Below, piece after piece: positions 1 through 5,409 of a stretch of DNA of 9,315 bases (within the stretch, counting starts at the first letter, position 1; every line of letters starts with the position of its first letter). Both the position numbers and the translations under genes were made by a program. The DNA comes from an uncultured Lachnospiraceae bacterium (GTDB lineage: Bacteria > Bacillota_A > Clostridia > Lachnospirales > Lachnospiraceae): contig CAMWWF010000098.1 of NCBI GenBank assembly GCA_947177885.1, positions 1 to 9,315 on the forward strand. Direction: 5' to 3'. Below the pieces are notes generated by a model. It ran no database searches and was not told the origin of the DNA. It saw only the letters and a program-made list of their open reading frames with translations.

Positions 1-1062
1 CTTTAACAGCAGCAGGAACTCCGGAATGACCTCCTTGATATTATCCGCGATAAATACCTGATTGTTATACAGCTTGATGGTACCTTCAATGGATTCGTAT
101 TCCATATTGATCTTGGGGAAATACAGAATACCTTTCAGGTTAAAAGGATAATCCATATTCAAATGGATCCAGAACAAAGGCTCCTTGTAATCCTGAAATA
201 CCTTGCGGTAAAATTCCAGATATTCCTCCCTCGTACAGTCATTCGGATGCTTTGTCCACAGCGGAGCGGTCTCGTTTAAAAGCTCCGGACGCTTCCGGAT
301 CTTAAGCTTCTCCTCGCCCTCTGTGGTAACAGTCCCGTCCTCTCCGGTCTTCTCCTCGGGATGGATCTCCTCCAGGACCACATCTCCCTCCTGTAGTTCA
401 TCCGCCTTGATGATCTGGGTTTCCTTGGTGTCAGCCTTGGACAGATAGATTTCCGTCGGCATGAAGGAACAATACTTCCTGATCACCTCGCGGGCTTTGT
501 ATTCGTTGCAGAACTCCAGACAGTCTTCATTCAGGAACAGAGTGATGGTAGTTCCGACCTCCTGCCTGTCGCCATCCTCCATGGAGAACTCCGTGCCGCC
601 GTCGCATTCCCAGTGAACAGGTTTTGCACCCTCCTTGAAAGACAATGTATCGATATGCACCTCGTCCGCAACCATAAAGGCAGAATAAAATCCCAGACCG
701 AAATGACCGATGATCTGATCAGAACTGCTCTTGTCCTTGTATTTCTCAATGAAATCAGCCGCTCCCGAAAAGGCGATCTGGTTGATATATTCCTCCACCT
801 CTTCCTCTGTCATTCCCAGGCCGTTATCGCTGAACGTCAGAGTCTTCTGCTCCGGATTGACCACCACATCCACCCGGGCCTTATAACCTTCGGGCAGAGT
901 ATACTCACCCATCACATCCAGCTTTTTCAGCTTGGTCACCGCATCACATCCGTTGGAGATCAACTCCCTGTAGAAAATGTCGTGATCCGAATAAAGCCAC
1001 TTCTTGATGATCGGAAAAATGTTTTCACTGTTAATTGATAAACTGCCGCTCTTTGCTGCCAT
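1..1062 (-). CDS. htpG: Molecular chaperone HtpG (Hsp90 family), 3' end outside the window
   Basis: Cytosolic ATP-dependent Hsp90 chaperone that helps remodel and refold client proteins. The first 354 codons are present; the family is usually about 620-650 aa, so roughly the last 45% lies beyond the left edge. The N-terminal GHKL ATPase domain is clear: RELISN with E33 and N37 (Mg/ATP-binding helix), DNGLGM at 79-84, and the lid/glycine motif GHFGLGFYS at 119-127. A middle domain follows from about residue 230. The start at 1062 is chosen for the MAAKSGSLSIN beginning and an AAGGAATG ribosome site about 10 nt upstream. The gene has its own leader of about 100 nt, with a sigma-A promoter and a CIRCE operator. 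Identification is secure. HrcA control is inferred from the operator, since hrcA itself is not in the window. Confidence 0.97.
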   Translation of the reverse strand, partial: MAAKSGSLSINSENIFPIIKKWLYSDHDIFYRELISNGCDAVTKLKKLDVMGEYTLPEGYKARVDVVVNPEQKTLTFSDNGLGMTEEEVEEYINQIAFSGAADFIEKYKDKSSSDQIIGHFGLGFYSAFMVADEVHIDTLSFKEGAKPVHWECDGGTEFSMEDGDRQEVGTTITLFLNEDCLEFCNEYKAREVIRKYCSFMPTEIYLSKADTKETQIIKADELQEGDVVLEEIHPEEKTGEDGTVTTEGEEKLKIRKRPELLNETAPLWTKHPNDCTREEYLEFYRKVFQDYKEPLFWIHLNMDYPFNLKGILYFPKINMEYESIEGTIKLYNNQVFIADNIKEVIPEFLLLLK

Positions 1063-1172
1063 CTTACCACATTCCTTTCTTACTCATAATTCTTTATCAA
1101 ACCTTCGGTTTTCCCATATCCGGAAACAATTTCGCGGAATCCGCTCCTCAAAACCGTTCCTCACTAAAGACA

Positions 1173-1201
1173 AGTTTAAAACGGTCATAAATAAAAGTCA
1201 A
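1173..1201 (-). promoter_or_regulatory. Sigma-A promoter of htpG
   Basis: On the minus strand, TTGACT (1196-1201) and TAAACT (1173-1178) are separated by exactly 17 bp. Transcription would begin near 1166, giving a leader of about 100 nt before the htpG start at 1062. No better promoter is visible between the upstream stop codon at 1301 and htpG. Confidence 0.75.
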
Positions 1202-1208
1202 GGCAAAA

Positions 1209-1235
1209 TTAGCACTCATTTTAAACGAGTGCTAA
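1209..1235. promoter_or_regulatory. CIRCE operator (HrcA binding site)
   Basis: A perfect consensus CIRCE element: TTAGCACTC, 9 bp spacer, GAGTGCTAA. In known systems HrcA dimers bind this element and repress heat-shock genes such as groES and hrcA-dnaK until heat inactivates HrcA. Here it lies 7 bp upstream of the htpG -35 box rather than between the transcription start and the gene. Repression would therefore act by blocking polymerase at or just behind the -35 region. The only gene it can sensibly control is htpG, because the gene on its other side ends at 1301 and is transcribed towards it. Confidence 0.95.
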
Positions 1236-1300
1236 TAATTTGGCTGAAACGCCCTGTTTTCGGGCATTCCCGCAATTCTAAAAATTTTATGAACTGTAGT

Positions 1301-2395
1301 TTACCGGGCAAAGTATTCCGCATAGATTTCAAAAAAGGCGGTGGTGGTCACCTCCGGATCGCGGATCAGTGTAATCTCCTCCCAAAGCCTGGTATTCAGA
1401 TTTCTGACCAGAGTATCCACAAATTCATCATACTCCTGCCCGAAGACTTCTCTGCGGCGCTCCTCCACGATCTCCTGTTTGCTGATATCCGTCTGCTCCC
1501 TGTCGAAGGTATTGAGACACTTAATGATATGATAACCGCTCTCGCTCTCGATGACCTGGCTGATCTCATTGGTTTCCAGCCCAAAGGCCGCCTGTTCAAA
1601 AGCGGCATCCATCTCTCCCTTTCCAAAAGAATAAGTGATAGTGGAATCTTCGCTGTAGCGGGACGCCAGATCCACAAAATCATTTTCACCGTTTACCGCC
1701 AGTTCTCTGATCTCAAGAGCTTTCTCATAGACCGCCTTCTTCTGGTTCTCCGGCAGAGCCACCCTGCTGCCCGCCCCGTCCGTGGTATAGGTACGGATCA
1801 GTATATGCTGTACCGTGATCGTTCTGGCCTCGTCATCGCTGATCTCCGGATTGACATCCTGAATAATGTATTGATACACCTTATCCGCAAGGGCATACTC
1901 CGTGTACAGCTGCCGGATCGTCTTTAAGTCCGCCCCCATCAGTTTCTTTTCCCTGTCATTTAAACTCTGAAAAAATTTTTCCGATGCCTGGCTCACTTTC
2001 TCCTGCTCCTGCTCGTCCAGAGTAACCTCCTTGCTCTGCGCCAGCAGATACATGGTCTTGATCTGGGCTATCTTGGCAAGCACCGTCTCCTTCACATTCT
2101 CCTCCAGCGTCGTTCCGTCCAGGGCTATATTCCACACCTCGGAGCCATAGACACTCTCGTACTGATTCTGCGTGGTGGTCAGGTATATCATGACTTCCGC
2201 CGTGGAGCAGGAGGCATTTCCGATGCGGAACACCTCATCCCTGTCAAAACCGGTGGTGAACACCACCTTTGTACCGCTTCCGTCATCTCCGCAGGCGGCC
2301 AACCCGGTCAGTCCCAGAATTGCCGCCAGCGCCAGCGCCGTCATCCCTCGACCAAATTTTCGTCTATTGTTGCCTTTATTATATTCAAATATCAT
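1301..2395 (-). CDS. Parvulin-type peptidyl-prolyl isomerase lipoprotein (PrsA/SurA-like foldase)
   Basis: A 364-aa predicted extracytoplasmic foldase that would catalyse cis/trans isomerisation of proline bonds in secreted proteins at the outer face of the membrane. The start at 2395 is preferred because GGGGTG lies 6-7 nt upstream; a GTG at 2416 is in frame but has no better site. A positive N-region (NNRRKFGRG) and a hydrophobic stretch lead to the lipobox LAAC, with C35 the predicted lipidated residue. Residues 65-185 form a helical SurA_N/PrsA-like chaperone region. Residues about 192-295 are the rotamase domain, with QHILI (196-200), FGKGEM (257-262), AFEQAAFGL and GYHIIK (287-292). A helical tail of about 70 residues follows. 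It sits between the coiled-coil gene and htpG but has its own promoter-like signal. The family is certain. Whether it is the functional PrsA of this organism is inference. Confidence 0.9.
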   Translation of the reverse strand: MIFEYNKGNNRRKFGRGMTALALAAILGLTGLAACGDDGSGTKVVFTTGFDRDEVFRIGNASCSTAEVMIYLTTTQNQYESVYGSEVWNIALDGTTLEENVKETVLAKIAQIKTMYLLAQSKEVTLDEQEQEKVSQASEKFFQSLNDREKKLMGADLKTIRQLYTEYALADKVYQYIIQDVNPEISDDEARTITVQHILIRTYTTDGAGSRVALPENQKKAVYEKALEIRELAVNGENDFVDLASRYSEDSTITYSFGKGEMDAAFEQAAFGLETNEISQVIESESGYHIIKCLNTFDREQTDISKQEIVEERRREVFGQEYDEFVDTLVRNLNTRLWEEITLIRDPEVTTTAFFEIYAEYFAR

Positions 2396-2407
2396 TTTTT
2401 CACCCCA

Positions 2408-2425
2408 TGTCCGCACCGGCGGACA
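2408..2425 (-). promoter_or_regulatory. Hairpin abutting the foldase ribosome binding site
   Basis: A perfect 7-bp stem (TGTCCGC and GCGGACA) with a 4-nt loop. In the minus-strand mRNA its 3' arm ends just before the GGGGTG ribosome site of the foldase gene. It could modulate translation or protect the mRNA 5' region. The stem is seen directly; its role is inferred. Confidence 0.45.
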
Positions 2426-2449
2426 CTCAATTCAATATGCATGACAATG

Positions 2450-2471
2450 GTACGGAAGTATACTTCCATAC
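2450..2471. promoter_or_regulatory. 22-bp near-perfect palindrome in the foldase leader (operator candidate)
   Basis: Two 11-bp arms meet without a spacer (centre 2460/2461) with 10 of 11 positions complementary. The inner 14 bp, GGAAGTATACTTCC, are perfectly palindromic. It lies 35-60 bp downstream of the predicted transcription start of the foldase gene. A palindrome with no loop suits a dimeric DNA-binding repressor better than an RNA hairpin. No known operator is recognised. Confidence 0.5.
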
Positions 2472-2514
2472 TTATCTCCATACAGCCTCTGATGTCACAA
2501 GCTTACCGTACCTA

Positions 2515-2544
2515 ATTCTAACACAGATTCCGGGATTTTTACAA
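2515..2544 (-). promoter_or_regulatory. Putative promoter of the foldase gene (extended -10)
   Basis: On the minus strand, TTGTAA (2539-2544) and TAGAAT (2515-2520) are 18 bp apart, with a TGT extension directly before the -10 box. The -35 box is weak (4 of 6), and the extended -10 compensates. It implies a leader of about 110 nt holding the palindrome at 2450-2471 and the hairpin at 2408-2425. Confidence 0.5.
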
Positions 2545-2564
2545 GACGCGACAGAATCAGAATC

Positions 2565-2593
2565 AGCGGGCCATGCATCCTGCATGCCCCGCT
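2565..2593 (-). terminator. Strong hairpin after the coiled-coil gene, possible terminator
   Basis: Two 13-nt arms (2565-2577 and 2581-2593) pair with a single mismatch around a 3-nt loop, beginning 28 nt after the stop codon of the coiled-coil gene at 2621. No continuous U-run follows on the minus strand (only scattered TT pairs), so it is either an imperfect terminator or an mRNA 3'-end stabiliser. Confidence 0.45.
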
Positions 2594-2620
2594 CTGTGAA
2601 TATCTCTTTGAAACTCTCGC

Positions 2621-3205
2621 TTATACCTCTGCCTCTCCTGCGGCGATCGGTTCGATTCCTTCCGGCAGCGCGATATCGACCTCGGAATTTTCCGCCTTGC
2701 CCTGAGGATCGTACTCCGCCTGCGCTTCGTCCTCATCCTCCCAGAGAGAATCATATTCCTTCCTTTTCTTTTCCATCTCCTTCAGCATGGCCAGATTCTT
2801 TGCCGACATATACAGTTCCATGCTGTAATCCATCAGCTTCCGCTCATCCGAAGCGGGCACTCTGCCGCCCGTGGAAATGCGTCTTGCCACCTCCATGATT
2901 TTAGCCATATCCATGGCGGCGTCGCTCATGACATCGTTCTGCTGCCTGCAGACCTCCGCGTTCCACACCGCGCACTCCTGCTCCGCCAGTCTGTCCAGAA
3001 CCTCCAGGTTTTCGTCAAATTTCTCTTTGTTCGCATTGATGGAAAGCTCAAGGGTGGCCGCTTCCTCCGCGAACAATTCCCTCCCGTTGACCGTGACATT
3101 CATCTTCTGTTCCAATGCCTTCTGACGCTTCAACAGATCCCTTCTCTGGTCGATAAGCTCCTGTCTCTGGGCACGATATGCCTGCTGTGCTTCAATCAGT
3201 CTCAT
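2621..3205 (-). CDS. Coiled-coil protein of unknown function, putative sigma-D regulon member
   Basis: A 194-aa soluble protein I do not recognise. Residues 1-80 are rich in Glu, Gln, Arg, Lys and Leu with heptad-like spacing (EAQQAYRAQRQELIDQRRDL...) and look like a long amphipathic helix or coiled coil. A second helical block spans about 85-155 and ends in a charged KEMEKKRKEYDSLWEDEDEAQ stretch. The last 35 residues are acidic and probably disordered. There is no signal peptide, membrane segment or cysteine metal motif. The start at 3205 has AAGGAAGTGG about 6 nt upstream. The promoter match is of the flagellar sigma type, so a role in motility, chemotaxis or flagellar assembly (chaperone- or stalk-like helical proteins are common there) is a reasonable inference but unproven. 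It appears to be transcribed alone, with a hairpin after its stop. Confidence 0.85.
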   Translation of the reverse strand: MRLIEAQQAYRAQRQELIDQRRDLLKRQKALEQKMNVTVNGRELFAEEAATLELSINANKEKFDENLEVLDRLAEQECAVWNAEVCRQQNDVMSDAAMDMAKIMEVARRISTGGRVPASDERKLMDYSMELYMSAKNLAMLKEMEKKRKEYDSLWEDEDEAQAEYDPQGKAENSEVDIALPEGIEPIAAGEAEV

Positions 3206-3254
3206 ATTACCACTTCCTTATGGTTTATTGGACACTTCCCTGTGTCTGTAAACT

Positions 3255-3281
3255 ATATCGGCATTTCCCGGCGAAAATTGA
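3255..3281 (-). promoter_or_regulatory. Sigma-D (sigma-28, flagellar) type promoter
   Basis: On the minus strand, TCAA (3278-3281), a 15-bp spacer and GCCGATAT (3255-3262). The Bacillus sigma-D consensus is TAAA-N15-GCCGATAT, so the -10 box matches 8 of 8, the spacing is exact and the -35 box matches 3 of 4. The predicted start near 3248 gives a leader of about 43 nt to the coiled-coil gene at 3205. No competing sigma-A promoter is visible nearby. Seen directly as a motif; sigma dependence is inferred. Confidence 0.75.
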
Positions 3282-3382
3282 GTGTTTGAATCATTAACCT
3301 GAACAGTTATCCCCGATCTTTATAACATTCCTTCCCGATATCCGCAGTCCGCTCCCGGCGCACGCCCGCAGAGCGGCGAACC

Positions 3383-3706
3383 TCAAAAGGACTGGCACAT
3401 ATCAGAGAGCAGCAGGAGCACATTCTGTATTCTGCTCACCTGCTGATGCCCCAATGTCTCCAGCACAGAGATGATCCGCTCCGAGCCCGGACTGGACACA
3501 TCCTCCCCCAGCATGATATAATCACAGCTTACCGACAGGGCTTTGGATAATCTGCATAATACATCTGCCGAAAATCCCTTTTTTCCTGTCTCTATCTCAT
3601 AGAGAAACTTGGGAGAAATATCCACCTTTTCCGCCAGCGCTTCCCTCGTATAACATTGAATTTCCCTTAATTCCCTGATTCGTTCTCCGACATACCTATC
3701 TGACAT
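3383..3706 (-). CDS. XRE-family helix-turn-helix transcriptional regulator
   Basis: A 107-aa cytoplasmic DNA-binding protein. Residues about 6-66 form a Cro/C1-type HTH: RIRELREIQCYTREALAEKVDIS, then the recognition helix SPKFLYEIETGKKGFS, closing with ALSVSCDYIMLGE. Residues 75-103 form a helical tail (SERIISVLETLG...) that probably mediates dimerisation. That tail is spaced like the C-terminus of the larger regulator upstream (3926-4615), suggesting the two are paralogues. The start at 3706 has GGAGG 7 nt upstream. An AT-rich inverted repeat overlaps the predicted -10 box and may be an autoregulatory operator. Targets cannot be read from the sequence. Such single-domain XRE proteins occur both as housekeeping regulators and on mobile elements. 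Confidence 0.9.
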   Translation of the reverse strand: MSDRYVGERIRELREIQCYTREALAEKVDISPKFLYEIETGKKGFSADVLCRLSKALSVSCDYIMLGEDVSSPGSERIISVLETLGHQQVSRIQNVLLLLSDMCQSF

Positions 3707-3724
3707 ATTGATCCTCCGTTTGAC

Positions 3725-3764
3725 AAAATTTTACAATTTTCGACAAGGATTAATAAACCGTCAA
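3725..3764 (-). promoter_or_regulatory. Putative promoter and overlapping operator of the small XRE regulator
   Basis: On the minus strand, TTGACG (3759-3764) and GAAAAT (3736-3741) are 17 bp apart. The -10 overlaps an inverted repeat, AAAATT (3725-3730) and AATTTT (3735-3740), separated by 4 bp. This is the usual layout for XRE self-repression. The -10 box is weak (4 of 6) and the repeat is simple AT sequence, so confidence is limited. Confidence 0.4.
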
Positions 3765-3795
3765 TAGTTCCGCATGTCACTACCGCTTGTTCCTT

Positions 3796-3903
3796 AGAGC
3801 GTGTTTGAAAAATATTTTCTCCGGGGTGTGCTTCACACTTTGTGGGATGTAAGACCCAATTGGGGAGGCGTAGCGGGGCTACATTGACCAAATTGGGGCG
3901 CGG
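3796..3903 (-). repeat. Dispersed structured repeat, copy R1
   Basis: About 108 bp, clearly related to a second copy at 7189-7293 in the same orientation. Shared blocks are AGAGC.TGTTT at one end, TGTGGGATG, GGCG.AGCGGGGCTAC and the GGGC.CGG end. It can fold as an outer stem (3855-3864 with 3888-3897, 9 of 10 paired) around an inner hairpin with a perfect 5-bp stem, GTAGC-CCC-GCTAC, at 3870-3882. It starts 22 bp after the stop of the two-HTH regulator and lies before the small XRE gene. There is no transposase, and no terminal repeats or target duplications are evident, so it resembles a REP- or MITE-like intergenic element. Confidence 0.8.
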
Positions 3904-3925
3904 TATCGGTCTCCCATCTGTCGGG

Positions 3926-4615
3926 TCAGTGCTTCAGTAATCTGTGCATGTCTGTCAGGATCCGGATCACGATTTTTCTGTCATCGTCCTCCAGCAGATC
4001 CAGGGCATATTTCAGTTCATTCCACAATCCCTTTGTATCTTCCAGGATAAATGCCGGCGATACCTGAAACAGATCATACATTTTCCAGATCATCTCACTG
4101 TCCGGCAATATCCTTCCGTTTTCCAATTCACGCAGCTTTTTGATATCGACCCCGAGCAGATCCGCCATCTTCTGCTGCGTATAGTCTCTCTGTATCCTTA
4201 CATAATAGAAAATATTGTTTTTCGCCCCGGTACTTCCGCTCCCGCTCTGTATATACTCCAGCTGCTTCCGGATCGTCCCAAAGGCAGAGTTCTCGCCGCC
4301 GAAAGACTTTACAGCTTTCGCCAGCACATACAGTGTGTTCAGATAACACATGAGCTCCTCGCATCCACATTCCTGCAGTTCCGATAATTCCTCTCCCTCC
4401 GATGCCTTTTTGCCGGTAAACACATAGAGGACATCGACATCAGAAGTACACAATCCCTTTATCTCATAGTACGAAAAGCGCTTACTCCCGGACTCCGCCC
4501 TGCTGTAATGACTTTGCAGCATTTTCATCCGATAACAAAGCAGTCTCTGGGTCAGATTCAGTTTCTCACGCTCTTCCTTCAATCTACGCAAAACATTCTG
4601 GTATTTGCTGTCCAT
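3926..4615 (-). CDS. Transcriptional regulator with two XRE-type helix-turn-helix domains
   Basis: A 229-aa cytoplasmic protein. A first, divergent HTH spans about residues 7-68 (LKEEREKLNLTQRLLCYRMKM, then SHYSRAESGSKRFS). A Cys-containing helical linker follows (about 70-130, CGCEELMC). A second, canonical HTH lies at about 137-192: RIQRDYTQQKMADLLGVDIKKL, ELENGRILPD, VSPAFILE. The tail (196-227, LKYALDLLEDDDRKIVIRIL) matches the layout of the smaller XRE protein at 3383-3706. The start at 4615 has GAGGAAG about 11 nt upstream, a slightly long spacing. The start codon lies within one arm of an 11-bp inverted repeat, suggesting autoregulation. Two HTH units in one chain could bridge two half sites. 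Targets are unknown; no phage or plasmid genes are adjacent. Confidence 0.85.
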   Translation of the reverse strand: MDSKYQNVLRRLKEEREKLNLTQRLLCYRMKMLQSHYSRAESGSKRFSYYEIKGLCTSDVDVLYVFTGKKASEGEELSELQECGCEELMCYLNTLYVLAKAVKSFGGENSAFGTIRKQLEYIQSGSGSTGAKNNIFYYVRIQRDYTQQKMADLLGVDIKKLRELENGRILPDSEMIWKMYDLFQVSPAFILEDTKGLWNELKYALDLLEDDDRKIVIRILTDMHRLLKH

Positions 4616-4684
4616 GGGTAATATTCTTCCTCACTGTCATGCTGCAAAATGCTTCCTGCATTTCACGCTTCCTATATTACCCAT
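4614..4684. repeat. Inverted repeat with 11-bp perfect arms spanning the regulator start codon
   Basis: Arms ATGGGTAATAT (4614-4624) and ATATTACCCAT (4674-4684) are perfect complements, separated by 49 bp. The inner arm contains the last two bases of the start codon of the two-HTH regulator. The spacer holds its ribosome site and a 6-bp hairpin (AAATGC, AGGAA, GCATTT on the minus strand). In the mRNA the outer stem would pair the AUG region. In DNA it could be a pair of operator half sites. The distal arm also begins a 15-codon upstream reading frame (4684 down to 4637) ending before the ribosome site, but no ribosome site precedes it. Confidence 0.7.
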
Positions 4685-5397
4685 TCTAAGTTTTATTTAT
4701 TCCCTACGGCGCACCTGTTGATGCATAAAGGCCTTGTGCCTCAGGGGCCCTTCGTTTTTCTCATATAAGAAACAGTTGATAAATAGCTCATGACAATGAC
4801 TTATCCGAATGTCCGTCTGCGGCATCGGAACATTTATACGGCGTCCTTGTCACAAATAATTTCTGAACAGTTCCCAAAGATCGGTTTCGGTCAGGATAAA
4901 TTAACGATTCGTTACAGATGTGCAGATTTCGACCTGCTGAAAGATTTTTCTGCCGAGCCATACCCCGGCAGAAAGCAAAACATATGCGGCGGCCAGTCAG
5001 GCATGGCGCCATTACCGACGACACCACCCTGACAGCCGAAACTTTTGCTTACGTCATACGGACCGCCCGCCATGTAGCGGAAAACACTACACAATATGGT
5101 TCACCGAAACGGTGTGAAGCTGAAGACAGGATCCGATGACACAATCGTTTGACTACAGAACATCATAAGACTGCAATAGAACAGAAAAAGGGATTAACAT
5201 AAGTGATGTCCGTCATGTTATACAGATATTTTAGTAAACCACATAGCAATATGATATCACAAATATCATTCTTAAAAATCCGCTGTAATTCCCAATCTCA
5301 TGTACTAATGGTAGTAACTTTTTCATTTCTTATTCTGCCCCCGGATCACTCAGATACCGGATCACAGTGGCACAGTTTGTCCAAAAGATTTTCCTCT
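4685..5397. other. Gene-free region of about 0.7 kb between ilvE and the two-HTH regulator
   Basis: No open frame here shows family resemblance, a good ribosome site or a sensible start; four overlapping frames of 60-80 codons near 4788-5139 contradict one another. The part from about 4790 to 5150 is moderately GC-rich and full of short hairpins, while 5150-5340 is AT-rich and contains an inverted repeat, ATGATAT-N5-ATATCAT (5251-5269). No tRNA, T-box, SRP, tmRNA or RNase P motif is recognised. It should contain the end of the ilvE transcript and the promoter of the regulator, but neither is clear. It may be a structured RNA or the remains of a decayed gene. Confidence 0.6.
4902..5114. other. 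Cluster of hairpins, candidate structured RNA of unknown strand
   Basis: Successive pairings are seen directly. TAACGA-T-TCGTTA lies at 4902-4914. A perfect 9-bp stem, TTTCTGCCG (4947-4955) with CGGCAGAAA (4966-4974), has a 10-nt loop. GTCAGG (4996-5001) pairs with CCTGAC (5028-5033) and encloses the 10-bp palindrome ATGGCGCCAT (5003-5012). TGTAG (5073-5077) pairs with CTACA (5087-5091). CACCG-AAA-CGGTG lies at 5102-5114. None is followed by a U-run on either strand, so these are not simple terminators. No known RNA family is recognised. Confidence 0.35.
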
Positions 5398-5409
5398 TTA
5401 CCGGATCAC
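5341..5409. repeat. Three direct copies of CCGGATCAC at the ilvE 3' end
   Basis: Copies lie at 5341-5349, 5357-5365 and 5401-5409. The last two share the longer word TACCGGATCACA. The copy at 5401-5409 encodes the final residues of the aminotransferase; the other two lie just beyond its stop. They may be a small tail duplication. No terminator hairpin with a U-run was found in the same stretch. Confidence 0.55.

Noticed and set aside
1236..1300. Terminator for the foldase gene
   Set aside because: Only short competing GC stems (GCCC/GGGC, 4 bp) and no U-run are seen, so no terminator is called.
1004..1927. Long plus-strand open frame across the htpG promoter and foldase gene
   Set aside because: It runs through the CIRCE operator and antisense to the foldase coding sequence; composition and start context do not support a gene.
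3667..3891. 74-codon minus-strand frame between the two XRE genes
   Set aside because: It is built from repeat R1 plus the XRE leader and overlaps the start of the real XRE gene, so it is a by-product of the repeat.
4728..4759. Plus-strand hairpin followed by five T residues, terminator-like
   Set aside because: No plus-strand gene precedes it and its stem needs a bulge. On the minus strand, where the genes are, the T-run is on the wrong side.
4788..5139. Four overlapping short frames on both strands in the gene-free region
   Set aside because: They contradict one another, use poor starts and resemble no family. A faint transposase-like look in one minus frame (AGGPYDVSKSFG) was too weak to call.
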